Shown here piece by piece: positions 1-7,252 of a stretch of DNA of 39,671 nucleotides (position 1 is the stretch's first letter; every line of letters starts with the position of its first letter). The stretch comes from DRTC01 sp964521025 (GTDB lineage: Bacteria > Cloacimonadota > Cloacimonadia > Cloacimonadales > TCS61), in NCBI GenBank assembly GCA_964521025.1, contig CAZFPK010000026.1, positions 1 through 39,671 on the forward strand, given 5' to 3'. The translations under genes and the position numbers were made by a program. The notes under the pieces are model-generated. The model had not been told where the DNA came from, ran no database searches, and saw only the letters and a program-made list of their open reading frames with translations.

Positions 1-168
1 AAGTTATCGACCTTAATTAAAAAGTTATCGATCTTAATAAAAAAGTTATCGACCCCGATTAAAAAGTTATCGATTCCAAATAAAAAAATATCGATCCCGA
101 TTAAAAGGTTATCGATCTTTATTGAAAAGTTATCGACCCAAAATGAAAAAGTAACAAAACCAAAAATA
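1..168. repeat. 21-bp direct tandem repeat, about 7-8 copies
   Basis: Units begin at 1, 22, 43, 64, 85, 106 and 127 and are exactly 21 bases long. An eighth copy at 148-168 is degenerate. The first ten bases (consensus AAGTTATCGA) are nearly invariant; the last eleven vary but stay AT-rich and usually end in three A's. The array runs off the left edge. Confidence 0.9.
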
Positions 169-180
169 AATCGATCCTGA
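1..180 (+). CDS. C-terminal part of a heptapeptide-repeat reading frame (partial)
   Basis: The window opens inside a tandem array of 21-base units, each starting with AAGTTATCGA or a close variant. Seven units run from 1 to about 147, then the array degenerates. Because 21 is divisible by three, one forward frame stays open from base 1 to a TGA at 178-180 and reads as heptads of the form K-L-S-(T/I)-x-(I/N)-(K/E), for example KLSTLIK, KLSILIK and KLSTPIK. The other two forward frames stop in the first unit. The next gene starts 36 bases after the TGA with its own ribosome-binding site, which fits an operon. Against this, an open frame in a tandem repeat is one observation repeated, so the array could be a non-coding iteron-like or regulatory repeat. 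No function is recognised and the 5' end lies outside the window. Confidence 0.4.
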   Translation, partial: KLSTLIKKLSILIKKLSTPIKKLSIPNKKISIPIKRLSIFIEKLSTQNEKVTKPKINRS

Positions 181-216
181 CAAATTTAATTTGTCTATGA
201 TCGAAAGGAGTTTATC

Positions 217-831
217 ATGCCAAAATCCTATTATCCATTTAACGATCCAGCCCTGGAAACCTGGCTGGAAAATTTATCCACAGTGATGTCTGCTAACCTG
301 GCAGTTCTGGGCATATCCCAGGAAGATTATGATGCGCTGGTCGCTGATATCGGTAAATTTTCACAGGGACTTACCGCGCATGTAACAGCCCAAGCCGCAG
401 CAAAAGCAGCTACTGAAACCAAAGATAAGGCAAAAGAAGATGTGATCTCGAATTTCAGTGTGCTGGTCAATAAGATCCAGGTCGATCCCAATATCCCGGA
501 CAGCCTGCGCGAAGAACTCGGTATCCCGGTTCATGATAAGATCCCGTCCGACCTGACGCCTTATCCGCCGACAGACCTGAAAGCAGAAGGATTTGCGGAC
601 GGCACGAATAAATTGAACTGGAAAAAAGGCGAGAACAAGCCCGGCTGCCTGTATGTCATCGAAGCCATGATCGGGGAAGCGACCGCTTTCGCTACGGTCG
701 ATGTGGTAACTGCCACGAAATATGACCATCAGAAACAAACTCCGGGCATGAAAGCGATCTACCGTGTGCGTGCCAAAAGGAAAGACCTGCTCAGTTCTCC
801 TTCCAATGAAGCTGCTATTTATTCTGATTGA
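217..831 (+). CDS. Hypothetical protein, helical N-terminus plus fibronectin type III-like domain
   Basis: This 204-residue protein has a good ribosome-binding site (GAAAGGAG) just before the ATG. It has no signal peptide or membrane segment. Residues 1-105 look mostly helical, with an Ala-rich stretch (AAAKAATETKDKAKED) that could be a coiled coil. Residues 110-204 resemble a fibronectin type III fold: a PPTDLKAEG opening strand, a Trp in KLNWKKG, a YVIEA strand, a YRVRAKRK strand and a final SNEAAIYSD. The codons look more GC-rich than those of the histidine kinase downstream. Its role is unknown; similar small fibronectin proteins are often multi-copy in FCB bacteria (general knowledge). 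It follows the repeat frame above and may share its transcript. Confidence 0.75.
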   Translation: MPKSYYPFNDPALETWLENLSTVMSANLAVLGISQEDYDALVADIGKFSQGLTAHVTAQAAAKAATETKDKAKEDVISNFSVLVNKIQVDPNIPDSLREELGIPVHDKIPSDLTPYPPTDLKAEGFADGTNKLNWKKGENKPGCLYVIEAMIGEATAFATVDVVTATKYDHQKQTPGMKAIYRVRAKRKDLLSSPSNEAAIYSD

Positions 832-855
832 AAAGGAGTATAACTCACCCCCGAA

Positions 856-1267
856 CCCTCCGTCAAAAGCCGGACACGGTCTCTTGAGAAGAGAGGGGAG
901 AATAAGAAGGAATTAGATATTATTTTGAAAACTTGAATTAAGACGGTTTTAGCCGTCTTGATCTAAGTTTTTATAGTAACTGCTTACAATCAACTTAACT
1001 CAAGACCTGCGGCTTAGATCATGTTGATCTGGAAGCCCATGACTGTAGTTGCGGGAACATTTTCATTCATCATATTTTGTTCCCCGCGACTACAGTCATG
1101 GGCTGATTCTGGTATTATCTCGATAATTTTTCAATCCTTTCAGGATTTGACGGATCTTGTCTCATCTCAACCGGAGATTCCATGTCCGGCTATTAATAAT
1201 GAATCCTTTCAGGAATGATTTACCCAAAAATCCCCTCTCGTGACCGTGTCCGGCTTTTGACGGAGGG
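856..1267. repeat. Foldback (MITE/REP-like) element with 26-bp perfect terminal inverted repeats
   Basis: This element fills most of the 607-base gap between the fibronectin protein and asnS. Bases 856-881 and 1242-1267 are exact reverse complements (26 bp); the right arm contains GACCGTGTCCGGCT. A second paired block follows inside (891-899 with 1231-1239). Inner hairpins are 943-961 (AAGACGG/CCGTCTT), GATCTAAG/CTTAGATC around 960-1020, and a stem of about 25 bp at 1036-1060 with 1078-1102, which has one mismatch and one bulge. Two copies of AATCCTTTCAGGA lie at about 1133 and 1202. No convincing protein is encoded. A partial third copy of the terminal motif lies at 33036-33066. It is most likely a non-autonomous mobile or REP-type element. 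Confidence 0.7.
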
Positions 1268-1294
1268 GTGCGACTTCAGTCGCGGGGTGTGTCC

Positions 1295-1420
1295 AATTCG
1301 TGAAATTCGTGTAATTCGTGGATGATGAAAAGATGAAGAACCCCCTTTAATTCCCCCTTATGAAGGGGGATAATATGGAATTCGTGAAATTTGTGTAATT
1401 CGTGGATGATGAAAAGATGA
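1295..1420. repeat. 42-bp direct repeat flanking a C/G-run hairpin
   Basis: Bases 1295-1336 and 1379-1420 are the same 42-base sequence with one mismatch. It is itself built of AATTCGTG/AAATTCGTG sub-repeats followed by GATGATGAAAAGATGA. Between the copies is a hairpin with stem TCCCCCTT (1352-1359) and AAGGGGGA (1363-1370). Lying just beyond the 3' end of asnS on the minus strand, the hairpin may also act as its terminator, although no long T tract follows it on that strand. Confidence 0.75.
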
Positions 1421-1438
1421 AAGAGCAAGGGTAAGGTC

Positions 1439-2737
1439 TTACGGATAAAGCCTGTGTATCAACCGCGGGAAAGGTATGACTTCCCTGATATGCCGCACCC
1501 CGCTCATCCATTGGATCAACCTCTCCAGTCCGACCCCGAAACCGCTGTGCGGAACAGAACCGTATTTCCTCAGGTCGAGAAACCATTGATAATCGTCGAG
1601 TTCATATCCTTCTGCTTTGATCCTGTGCAGGAGGATATCGTGATCGTCTTCTCTTTGCGAGCCGCCGATTATTTCCCCGAAACCTTCCGGTGCGATCAGG
1701 TCAGAGCCTGATACCAGTTCGGGATTGTCCGGATCGCGCTTCATATAGAACGATTTGATCTCTTTGGGCCACTTCTCCACGAAGATGGGAACATCCGAAT
1801 CAGTAGTGATCATATCCTCCTCGACCGCTCCGAAATCGTCATTATAATCGATCTCGACTCCCTTTCCCTTGAGAAAATCTATTGCCTGTTTGTGCGTGAT
1901 GACCTTGAAGGGAGCATTCGCTTTTTTCAGCTTCTCGATATCCCTTTCCAGTATGTGCAGCTCTTTCAAATTTGTTGTCAGAACAGTATCGATGATCGAG
2001 CGTATCAATCCTTCCTGGATCATCATATTCTCTTTGTGTTCGACAAAAGCGGCTTCTGCATCCATCATCCAGAATTCTGTCAGGTGCTTGCGCGTCTTGG
2101 ATTTCTCCGCCCGGAAAACAGGTCCGAAGTCATAAACTTTACCCAGGCTCATAATACCTGCTTCCAAATACAATTGCCCCGATTGGGAGAGATAGGCAGA
2201 TCCTTCCTCGAAATAAGGAACTTCAAAAAGGGTCGTTGTGCCTTCGGAAGCATTCGGTGTCAGGATAGGAGAGTCGAAGCGATAAAAACCGCGCTTGTTC
2301 AGGTAATCGCAAATCGCATAATAAACCGTATGCCTGATCTTGAGGATAGCATTCTGCTTGCGGGAACGGAGCCAGAGATGTCTTTGCGAAAGCAGGAAAT
2401 CCGGTCCGTGTTCTTTTTTGGAAATGGGATAGTCCGGTGCTGATTGTAAAATTTTCAATTCTTTAAGTTGGAACTCGAATTCATTCTCTCTTTTCGGATG
2501 TTTGTTCGGAACACCGTAAATTTCCAGTGAGGATTCGAGAGTCAATTTCTTAACCTCCTCGAACTGCTTCTCCCCCATTTCCGGTTTGAACGCTACACAT
2601 TGGATTTCTCCCGTGCCGTCCCGGAAAATAACAAAACGCAACTTACTGCTCGCCTTCCGATAATTCCTGATCCAGCCCTGCAGCTTAACTTCTTTCCCGA
2701 TAAAATCTTTTATGTCTTTGACTTCGATAGTCTGCAT
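1439..2737 (-). CDS. asnS: Asparaginyl-tRNA synthetase
   Basis: This 432-residue class II aminoacyl-tRNA synthetase charges tRNA-Asn with asparagine in the cytoplasm. Residues 1-105 form the OB-fold anticodon-binding domain (KLQGWIRNYR...FVIFRDGTGEIQCVAF). The catalytic domain follows with RHLWLRSRKQNAILKIRH, the class II motif 2 region FRAEKSKTRKHLTEFWMMDAE, and motif 3 GFGVGLERLIQW near the C-terminus. The HLTEFWM(M/I) signature and the overall length favour AsnRS over AspRS. A ribosome-binding site (AAAGGAG) lies just upstream on the minus strand. The last residues read PFPRLIHRLYP, the usual AsnRS ending. It appears monocistronic, bounded by repeats on both sides. Confidence 0.93.
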   Translation of the reverse strand: MQTIEVKDIKDFIGKEVKLQGWIRNYRKASSKLRFVIFRDGTGEIQCVAFKPEMGEKQFEEVKKLTLESSLEIYGVPNKHPKRENEFEFQLKELKILQSAPDYPISKKEHGPDFLLSQRHLWLRSRKQNAILKIRHTVYYAICDYLNKRGFYRFDSPILTPNASEGTTTLFEVPYFEEGSAYLSQSGQLYLEAGIMSLGKVYDFGPVFRAEKSKTRKHLTEFWMMDAEAAFVEHKENMMIQEGLIRSIIDTVLTTNLKELHILERDIEKLKKANAPFKVITHKQAIDFLKGKGVEIDYNDDFGAVEEDMITTDSDVPIFVEKWPKEIKSFYMKRDPDNPELVSGSDLIAPEGFGEIIGGSQREDDHDILLHRIKAEGYELDDYQWFLDLRKYGSVPHSGFGVGLERLIQWMSGVRHIREVIPFPRLIHRLYP

Positions 2738-2756
2738 TTATTTATCTCCTTTATCC

Positions 2757-3133
2757 GTCATTCTGAGGATTCTCACAAAGGAACTCTCCCGAAGTATCTA
2801 CAACTGATCATCGCTTCTAATCCTCTAATACTCCCTTCTCCTCTCAGGAGAAGGGCCGGGGATGAGGTAAAAATGAGATACATCGAAAGCAGCAACAAGA
2901 AGAAGTCCCGAAATGACACCATCTGTCATTCTGAGGATTCTCACAAAGGAACTCTCCCGAAGTATCTACAACTGATCATNNNNNNNNNNNNNNNNNNNNN
3001 NNNNNNNNNNNNNNNNNNNNNNNNNNNNNNNNNNNNNNNNNNNNNNNNNNNNNNNNNNNNNNNNNNNNNNNNNNNNNNNGAGGTAAAAATGAGATACATC
3101 GAAAGCAGCAACAAGAAGAAGTCCCGAAATGAC
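2757..3133. repeat. Tandem copies of a 168-bp hairpin repeat interrupted by an assembly gap
   Basis: Unit 1 is 2757-2924. Unit 2 starts identically at 2925, enters the N run after 55 bases, and resumes at 3080 with sequence equal to 2864-2917 of unit 1. Each unit is bounded by GTCATTCTGAGG on the left and CCCGAAATGAC on the right, so the unit ends are themselves inverted repeats. It contains an internal hairpin (CTTCTCCT/AGGAGAAG). If unit 2 equals unit 1, only 52 bases are truly missing, or 52 plus multiples of 168. A diverged relative lies at 16798-16902. Confidence 0.85.
2980..3079. other. Assembly gap, 100 N
   Basis: Exactly 100 N's, a conventional placeholder for a gap of unknown size. 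It lies inside the second copy of a tandem repeat, so repeat-induced collapse is the obvious cause. No gene is interrupted. Confidence 0.95.
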
Positions 3134-3139
3134 AATCTT

Positions 3140-4111
3140 TCACTTTATCTTCTCGATTATCTCCAATGCGATCTTCAATGCTCTCATCCCATCGTGTCCG
3201 TCCACGACCGGATTTGTTCCCGCTGCGAGTGCCCGGACAAATGATTCCAATTCGATCGTCAAAGCATCCTTTTCCCACCCTGAAGCATCCACCTCCAGAA
3301 TATCGACCACATCGTTCACATCGACTTCGTCATACTTCCCTCTGAGCAGTTTGGGAAGAACTTTGTATAATTTCTTTGACCTGCTGATATAAGTCGCTTT
3401 CCGGTTCTGGAAATCCAGCGAAAAATACCCGTCCTTCTGGAAAAAGCGGAGTTTCCTCGAACTTTTCATCGAGATCCTGCTGGCAGTAACATTTGCCACA
3501 GCGCCGTTCTCGAATTCCAGCCGTGCATTGGCAATATCGATGCTTTTCGTCATAATTCCGGCACCACTCGCCCGGATCTCCTTCACTTCACTCTTGATAA
3601 AGGAAAGGATCAAATCGATATCGTGGATCATCAAATCGAGAATGACCGGAACATCTACCGCTCTTGCGTGAAAAGGAGCAATGCGATGACATTCGGCAAA
3701 CATCGGGTTCTTGATCTTAGCCGCAACTTCCATCACCACCGGGTTGAATCTCTCGATATGACCGACCTGGATCTGCAAACCTTTTTTCTCAGCCAGCTCG
3801 ATGAGTTCGTGCGCCTGCCTTAGTTCCGATGTGATCGGCTTTTCGATAAATGTATGCACTCCTTTATTCAGAGCAGTCTTTGCCATTTCATAATGGAACG
3901 AAGTCGTAACCACGATCACGACTGCATCGACATGGGATAGCAATTCCTCGTAAGATGCGAACGCTTTTATTTGCAGTTCTGCTGCAATTTTCTGTAATTG
4001 TTTACTATCTTTATCATAGATACCGCACAGCTCACAAAGTTCGCTCTTCCGCAAAATGCGAGCATGATTCTTCCCGAACTGCCCGACACCGGCAACTCCG
4101 ATCTTCAACAT
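3140..4111 (-). CDS. Gfo/Idh/MocA-family NAD(P)-dependent sugar dehydrogenase
   Basis: This 323-residue oxidoreductase has the Rossmann nucleotide-binding motif GVAGVGQFG at residues 5-13, the family EKP motif at residues 90-92 (Lys91 as the expected catalytic lysine), and a GHIERFNP segment around residues 117-124. The C-terminal part is the usual alpha/beta substrate domain. Members with this HIERFNP signature are often linked to amino-sugar or lipid A precursor chemistry (for example GnnA-type UDP-GlcNAc 3-dehydrogenases), but no lipid A genes adjoin it here, so the substrate stays open. It diverges from the small membrane protein at 4263, with a palindromic shared promoter region between them. 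Confidence 0.85.
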   Translation of the reverse strand: MLKIGVAGVGQFGKNHARILRKSELCELCGIYDKDSKQLQKIAAELQIKAFASYEELLSHVDAVVIVVTTSFHYEMAKTALNKGVHTFIEKPITSELRQAHELIELAEKKGLQIQVGHIERFNPVVMEVAAKIKNPMFAECHRIAPFHARAVDVPVILDLMIHDIDLILSFIKSEVKEIRASGAGIMTKSIDIANARLEFENGAVANVTASRISMKSSRKLRFFQKDGYFSLDFQNRKATYISRSKKLYKVLPKLLRGKYDEVDVNDVVDILEVDASGWEKDALTIELESFVRALAAGTNPVVDGHDGMRALKIALEIIEKIK

Positions 4112-4156
4112 TTAATTTCCATCCCTTTATTACTACAAAATGCGAAGTTAAAATCT

Positions 4157-4214
4157 CTATCGAATGGCTGATGTCAAGAAAAGAAATTCCTGAAAATATT
4201 TTCTTTTCTTGACA
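4157..4214. promoter_or_regulatory. Divergent promoter region built on a 45-base interrupted palindrome (4171-4215)
   Basis: Bases 4171-4186 and 4199-4215 are near-perfect reverse complements (ATGTCAAGAAAAGAAA and its complement). The outer end of each arm is a TTGACAT box pointing outward: one towards the dehydrogenase (minus strand, 4177-4171), one towards the membrane protein (plus strand, 4209-4215). The minus-strand box is followed by CATTCGATAG, matching the TTGAC...CGA pattern seen elsewhere in the window. The plus-strand box is followed by TTTCCAAAT. The inner AT-rich arms could serve as UP elements or an operator. Confidence 0.5.
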
Positions 4215-4262
4215 TTCAATTTCCAAATTAAAAATTTAGCATAATAAAATACCGGAGTAAAG

Positions 4263-4682
4263 ATGCGTTCAATAGAGAGAATAGACATAAATAAAAAAAG
4301 AGCGACACCAACTTATATCAAACTAATATTGCTGGTTGCAGTTATCTTCGGAATTACTCTCAGGAACTGCTGGAAAAAGAACGAAACAGGAAGCCTGCTC
4401 ATTTCCGATATCGAGCTCACGGAAATTACTTCCGGAAATGTGGATGTAAAATTTACAGTTGCAAATAATTCAAAAGTTACTTTGAAAAAACCGATTTTGA
4501 TCAGGGTATTCACCAATTCGGGAGAAGAACTTTCCAGCAAGATCACGCAAATCGAGATCGAAGCCCGGACGAGTAAAAGATTCCTGAAAGTCCTTCAAAA
4601 ATTCAACATTCCCCTGGAAAATACCGCTGATGTCAGTCATGCCGAAGTCGAGATATACATCTCCAAATCAACGATCTTTTAA
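4263..4682 (+). CDS. Small single-pass membrane protein of unknown function
   Basis: This 139-residue protein has a basic N-terminus (MRSIERIDINKKRATPT), then one hydrophobic segment (LILLVAVIFGITL, residues about 21-33), then an exported-looking all-beta domain of about 100 residues (DIELTEITSGNVDVKFTVANNS...). The beta domain resembles LEA-like or FxLYD-type domains that follow a membrane anchor, but I cannot name a family. The ribosome-binding site GGAG precedes the ATG. The histidine kinase starts 33 bases after its stop, so the two are probably co-transcribed; a role as an envelope partner of the kinase is only a guess. Confidence 0.7.
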   Translation: MRSIERIDINKKRATPTYIKLILLVAVIFGITLRNCWKKNETGSLLISDIELTEITSGNVDVKFTVANNSKVTLKKPILIRVFTNSGEELSSKITQIEIEARTSKRFLKVLQKFNIPLENTADVSHAEVEIYISKSTIF

Positions 4683-4715
4683 GACCGGGTTTCATTTCGC
4701 GGGAGCGATCGATAA

Positions 4716-7208
4716 ATGGATAAAACAGCAGAACTGGAAAAAAAATTAAAAACTGCCAAAGATGACCGGAAATTGAAGATATTATCGGAATTAGCCGAAT
4801 TCTATTTCGACCAAAAGGAATTCAAGAAAGCCATAATCTATTTTCAACAGATCAATATCCTGGCAAAGAAACTCGGAGATAAAGAACAGTTCGGCGATTC
4901 TCTCACTAATATCGGCAATGCTTATCGTCATTTAAGTAATTACGAAACAGCACTGAAATTCTACCTGGAAAATATCAAGAACATCGAAAAAACAAAAAAC
5001 AAAGAAAAATATTCTTCCCTGCTGAATAATATCGGGATCGCCTATTGGAATTTAAGCAATTACGATCTTGCTCTCGAATACTTTTTCAAATCCCTGCAAA
5101 TAAGGGAAGAAACCGGCAGCCCTGAAGATATTACTTCATCATATAACAATATCGGACTCGTTTACTGCAATCTTAGAAATTTCGAGAAATCCCTGGAATT
5201 CCATTTTAAGGCATTAAAGGTCAGGGAAAAACTTAATGCCAAAGATAAAATCGCTCAATCTCTGAATAATATCGGGAATGTCCATAATGAATCAAAAAAT
5301 TATGAACAGGCTTTGACCTATCATCTGAAAGCCCTGGCTATCTGGAAAAAGAATAAAAGTCAAACCGGGCTTTCTCATGCATATAATAATGTCGGAGACG
5401 ATTATCAAAAACTTAATGATTATGATAAGGCTCTGAATTTTTACCTGGTGTCCTTAAAACTGAAAGAAGATATCGATGACAAAAGGGGAATCGCCAATAC
5501 TCTCAAAAATATCGGCAAAACGCATATCAAACTTAATAATCTCGACGATGCTTTGATCTTCCTCGAAAAAGGTTTGAAATTAGCGATCGAGATCAAGGCT
5601 CATATCCTGGTCAAAGAATCATATTCTGCTTTATCCGGTCTATTCGAAATAAAAAATGATTTTCGGAAGGCTCTTCAATATCATAAGAAATTAACCGCAG
5701 CGAACGATAAAATTTTCAATGAGAATATCCGCAAAAAAATATCGGAGATGGAAACAAAATTCGAGGTCGATAAAAAGGAAAAACAAGCGGATATCCTGAA
5801 ATCAAAAAACCTGGAACTGCAAAAGGAAATATCCGAAAGAAAAAAAGCAGAAAAATCATTACACTTATTGAAACAGGCTTTTGAAGCAACGCAAATAGGA
5901 ATTTCAATTTCCGATACTCGAGGAAAAATCATCTATCTCAATCCGGCAGTTGCTGAAATGCACGGATACAAAACCCATGAATTGACCGGAAAACAAACCG
6001 GTGTTTTTGCTAACCATAAAGATAAAAAGAAATTAGATCTCGCAGCGGTCAGGAAATGGAAAGGATTGATCAGGGAAAGCGTTAATACGCGGAAAGACGG
6101 CTCCACCTTTCCGGTCTGGCTGATGTCGAAAGTTGTAAAAGATAAATTCGGCGAACCGGTTGCAATTGTTACGACCTGCGAAGATATTACGCAAAGAAAG
6201 AAAGCAGAAGAAAAACTCAGGCAGGCAAAAGAAGAATGGGAAAAGACATTCAATGCTGTCGATGACCTGATCTCGATCCAGGATACTGATTTTCATTATA
6301 TAGCCGTGAACAAAGCATTTGCCGAAACATACAATAAAAAACCGGAAGATTTTATCGGGAAAAAATGTTATGATATCCTGCACGGATTCGATTCTCCGCT
6401 AAGGAATTGTCCCTACCAGAATACTCTGAAATCCAAAAAAGTCTGTAATGAAGATTTCTACGATGAATATAAAGATGTTTATTACAATATTTCCACATCT
6501 CCGATTTTCGATGACCAAGGTAAAATGACCAGGATCGTGGAAATTGCTACTAATATCACACAGAGAAAAAAGAATGAAAAAGAGCTGCAGGATCACCGGG
6601 AATTACTCTCTTTGATAAATACGATTTTAAGGCATGACCTGACGAATAACCTGACAATAATCAACAGTGCCAGCAGGATGTTCCAAAACACCGAAGATGA
6701 TCGATATTTAGATGACATAACTAAGAATATCGATAAAAGCGCAAAATTGATCAGAAGAATGAAGGAATTGGAGACTTTCACTTTAACTCACCACAAACTT
6801 AGTATATATGAGATCGAACCGATTTTGGAGCAAATCAAACAAATGTATCCTGATATAGAATTCAAAATGGCTTGTGACTGTAAAGTATTAGCAGATGATG
6901 CCCTGCATTCTGTTTTTGATAATATAATCTCAAATGCTGTTACTCATGGAAAAACAGATAAGATCGACATTTGCTCCAAAGAAAATGACAAGTATTGTGA
7001 GATCCGTATCACTGATTACGGAATCGGTATTCCGGATAATCTGAAAGAAAAAATATTCGAAGAAAGTTTCAAATACGGTAAAAGCGGAAAAACAGGATTA
7101 GGACTCTACATCGTAAAAAGAACGATAGAAAGATACGGCGGAGATGTTTATGTGGAAAATAATGAACATCAAGGTACTGTTTTTGTTTTATATTTATTGA
7201 AAGTCTGA
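4716..7208 (+). CDS. Soluble TPR-PAS-PAS sensor histidine kinase
   Basis: This 830-residue cytoplasmic signalling protein has no signal peptide or membrane helix. Residues 1 to about 345 are eight or so tetratricopeptide repeats (recurrent NNIGxxYxxLxNYexAL). A coiled coil covers about 345-385. PAS 1 spans about 385-495 (ISDTRGKIIYLNPAVAEMHGY) and PAS 2 about 503-615 (ISIQDTDFHYIAVNKAF). The H-box is LRHDLTNNL with His640, a form common in archaeal and some anaerobic bacterial kinases. The HATPase domain shows the N box FDNIISNAVTHG (about 733-744), G1 DYGIGIP (about 767) and G2 GKTGLGL (about 791). There is no receiver domain and no response regulator gene nearby, so it is an orphan whose target must be encoded elsewhere. 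TPRs usually bind protein partners, so they may supply the input. Confidence 0.9.
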   Translation: MDKTAELEKKLKTAKDDRKLKILSELAEFYFDQKEFKKAIIYFQQINILAKKLGDKEQFGDSLTNIGNAYRHLSNYETALKFYLENIKNIEKTKNKEKYSSLLNNIGIAYWNLSNYDLALEYFFKSLQIREETGSPEDITSSYNNIGLVYCNLRNFEKSLEFHFKALKVREKLNAKDKIAQSLNNIGNVHNESKNYEQALTYHLKALAIWKKNKSQTGLSHAYNNVGDDYQKLNDYDKALNFYLVSLKLKEDIDDKRGIANTLKNIGKTHIKLNNLDDALIFLEKGLKLAIEIKAHILVKESYSALSGLFEIKNDFRKALQYHKKLTAANDKIFNENIRKKISEMETKFEVDKKEKQADILKSKNLELQKEISERKKAEKSLHLLKQAFEATQIGISISDTRGKIIYLNPAVAEMHGYKTHELTGKQTGVFANHKDKKKLDLAAVRKWKGLIRESVNTRKDGSTFPVWLMSKVVKDKFGEPVAIVTTCEDITQRKKAEEKLRQAKEEWEKTFNAVDDLISIQDTDFHYIAVNKAFAETYNKKPEDFIGKKCYDILHGFDSPLRNCPYQNTLKSKKVCNEDFYDEYKDVYYNISTSPIFDDQGKMTRIVEIATNITQRKKNEKELQDHRELLSLINTILRHDLTNNLTIINSASRMFQNTEDDRYLDDITKNIDKSAKLIRRMKELETFTLTHHKLSIYEIEPILEQIKQMYPDIEFKMACDCKVLADDALHSVFDNIISNAVTHGKTDKIDICSKENDKYCEIRITDYGIGIPDNLKEKIFEESFKYGKSGKTGLGLYIVKRTIERYGGDVYVENNEHQGTVFVLYLLKV

Positions 7209-7252
7209 AAATGAATACGGGAATTCAATAACTTAGAAACCAGGAGTTTCAA

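Noticed and set aside
1..168. CRISPR array at the left edge.
   Set aside because: Units are contiguous 21-base tandem copies with no unique spacers, and no cas genes are present.
1021..1218. A 65-codon frame inside the foldback element.
   Set aside because: It has no ribosome-binding site, runs through hairpin arms and resembles no protein.
1892..2443. 183-codon frame on the plus strand inside asnS.
   Set aside because: It is antisense to a well-supported synthetase gene and has no family signature.
2600..3278. Frames on both strands across the N gap.
   Set aside because: They consist of repeat sequence and N's plus antisense of asnS or the dehydrogenase.
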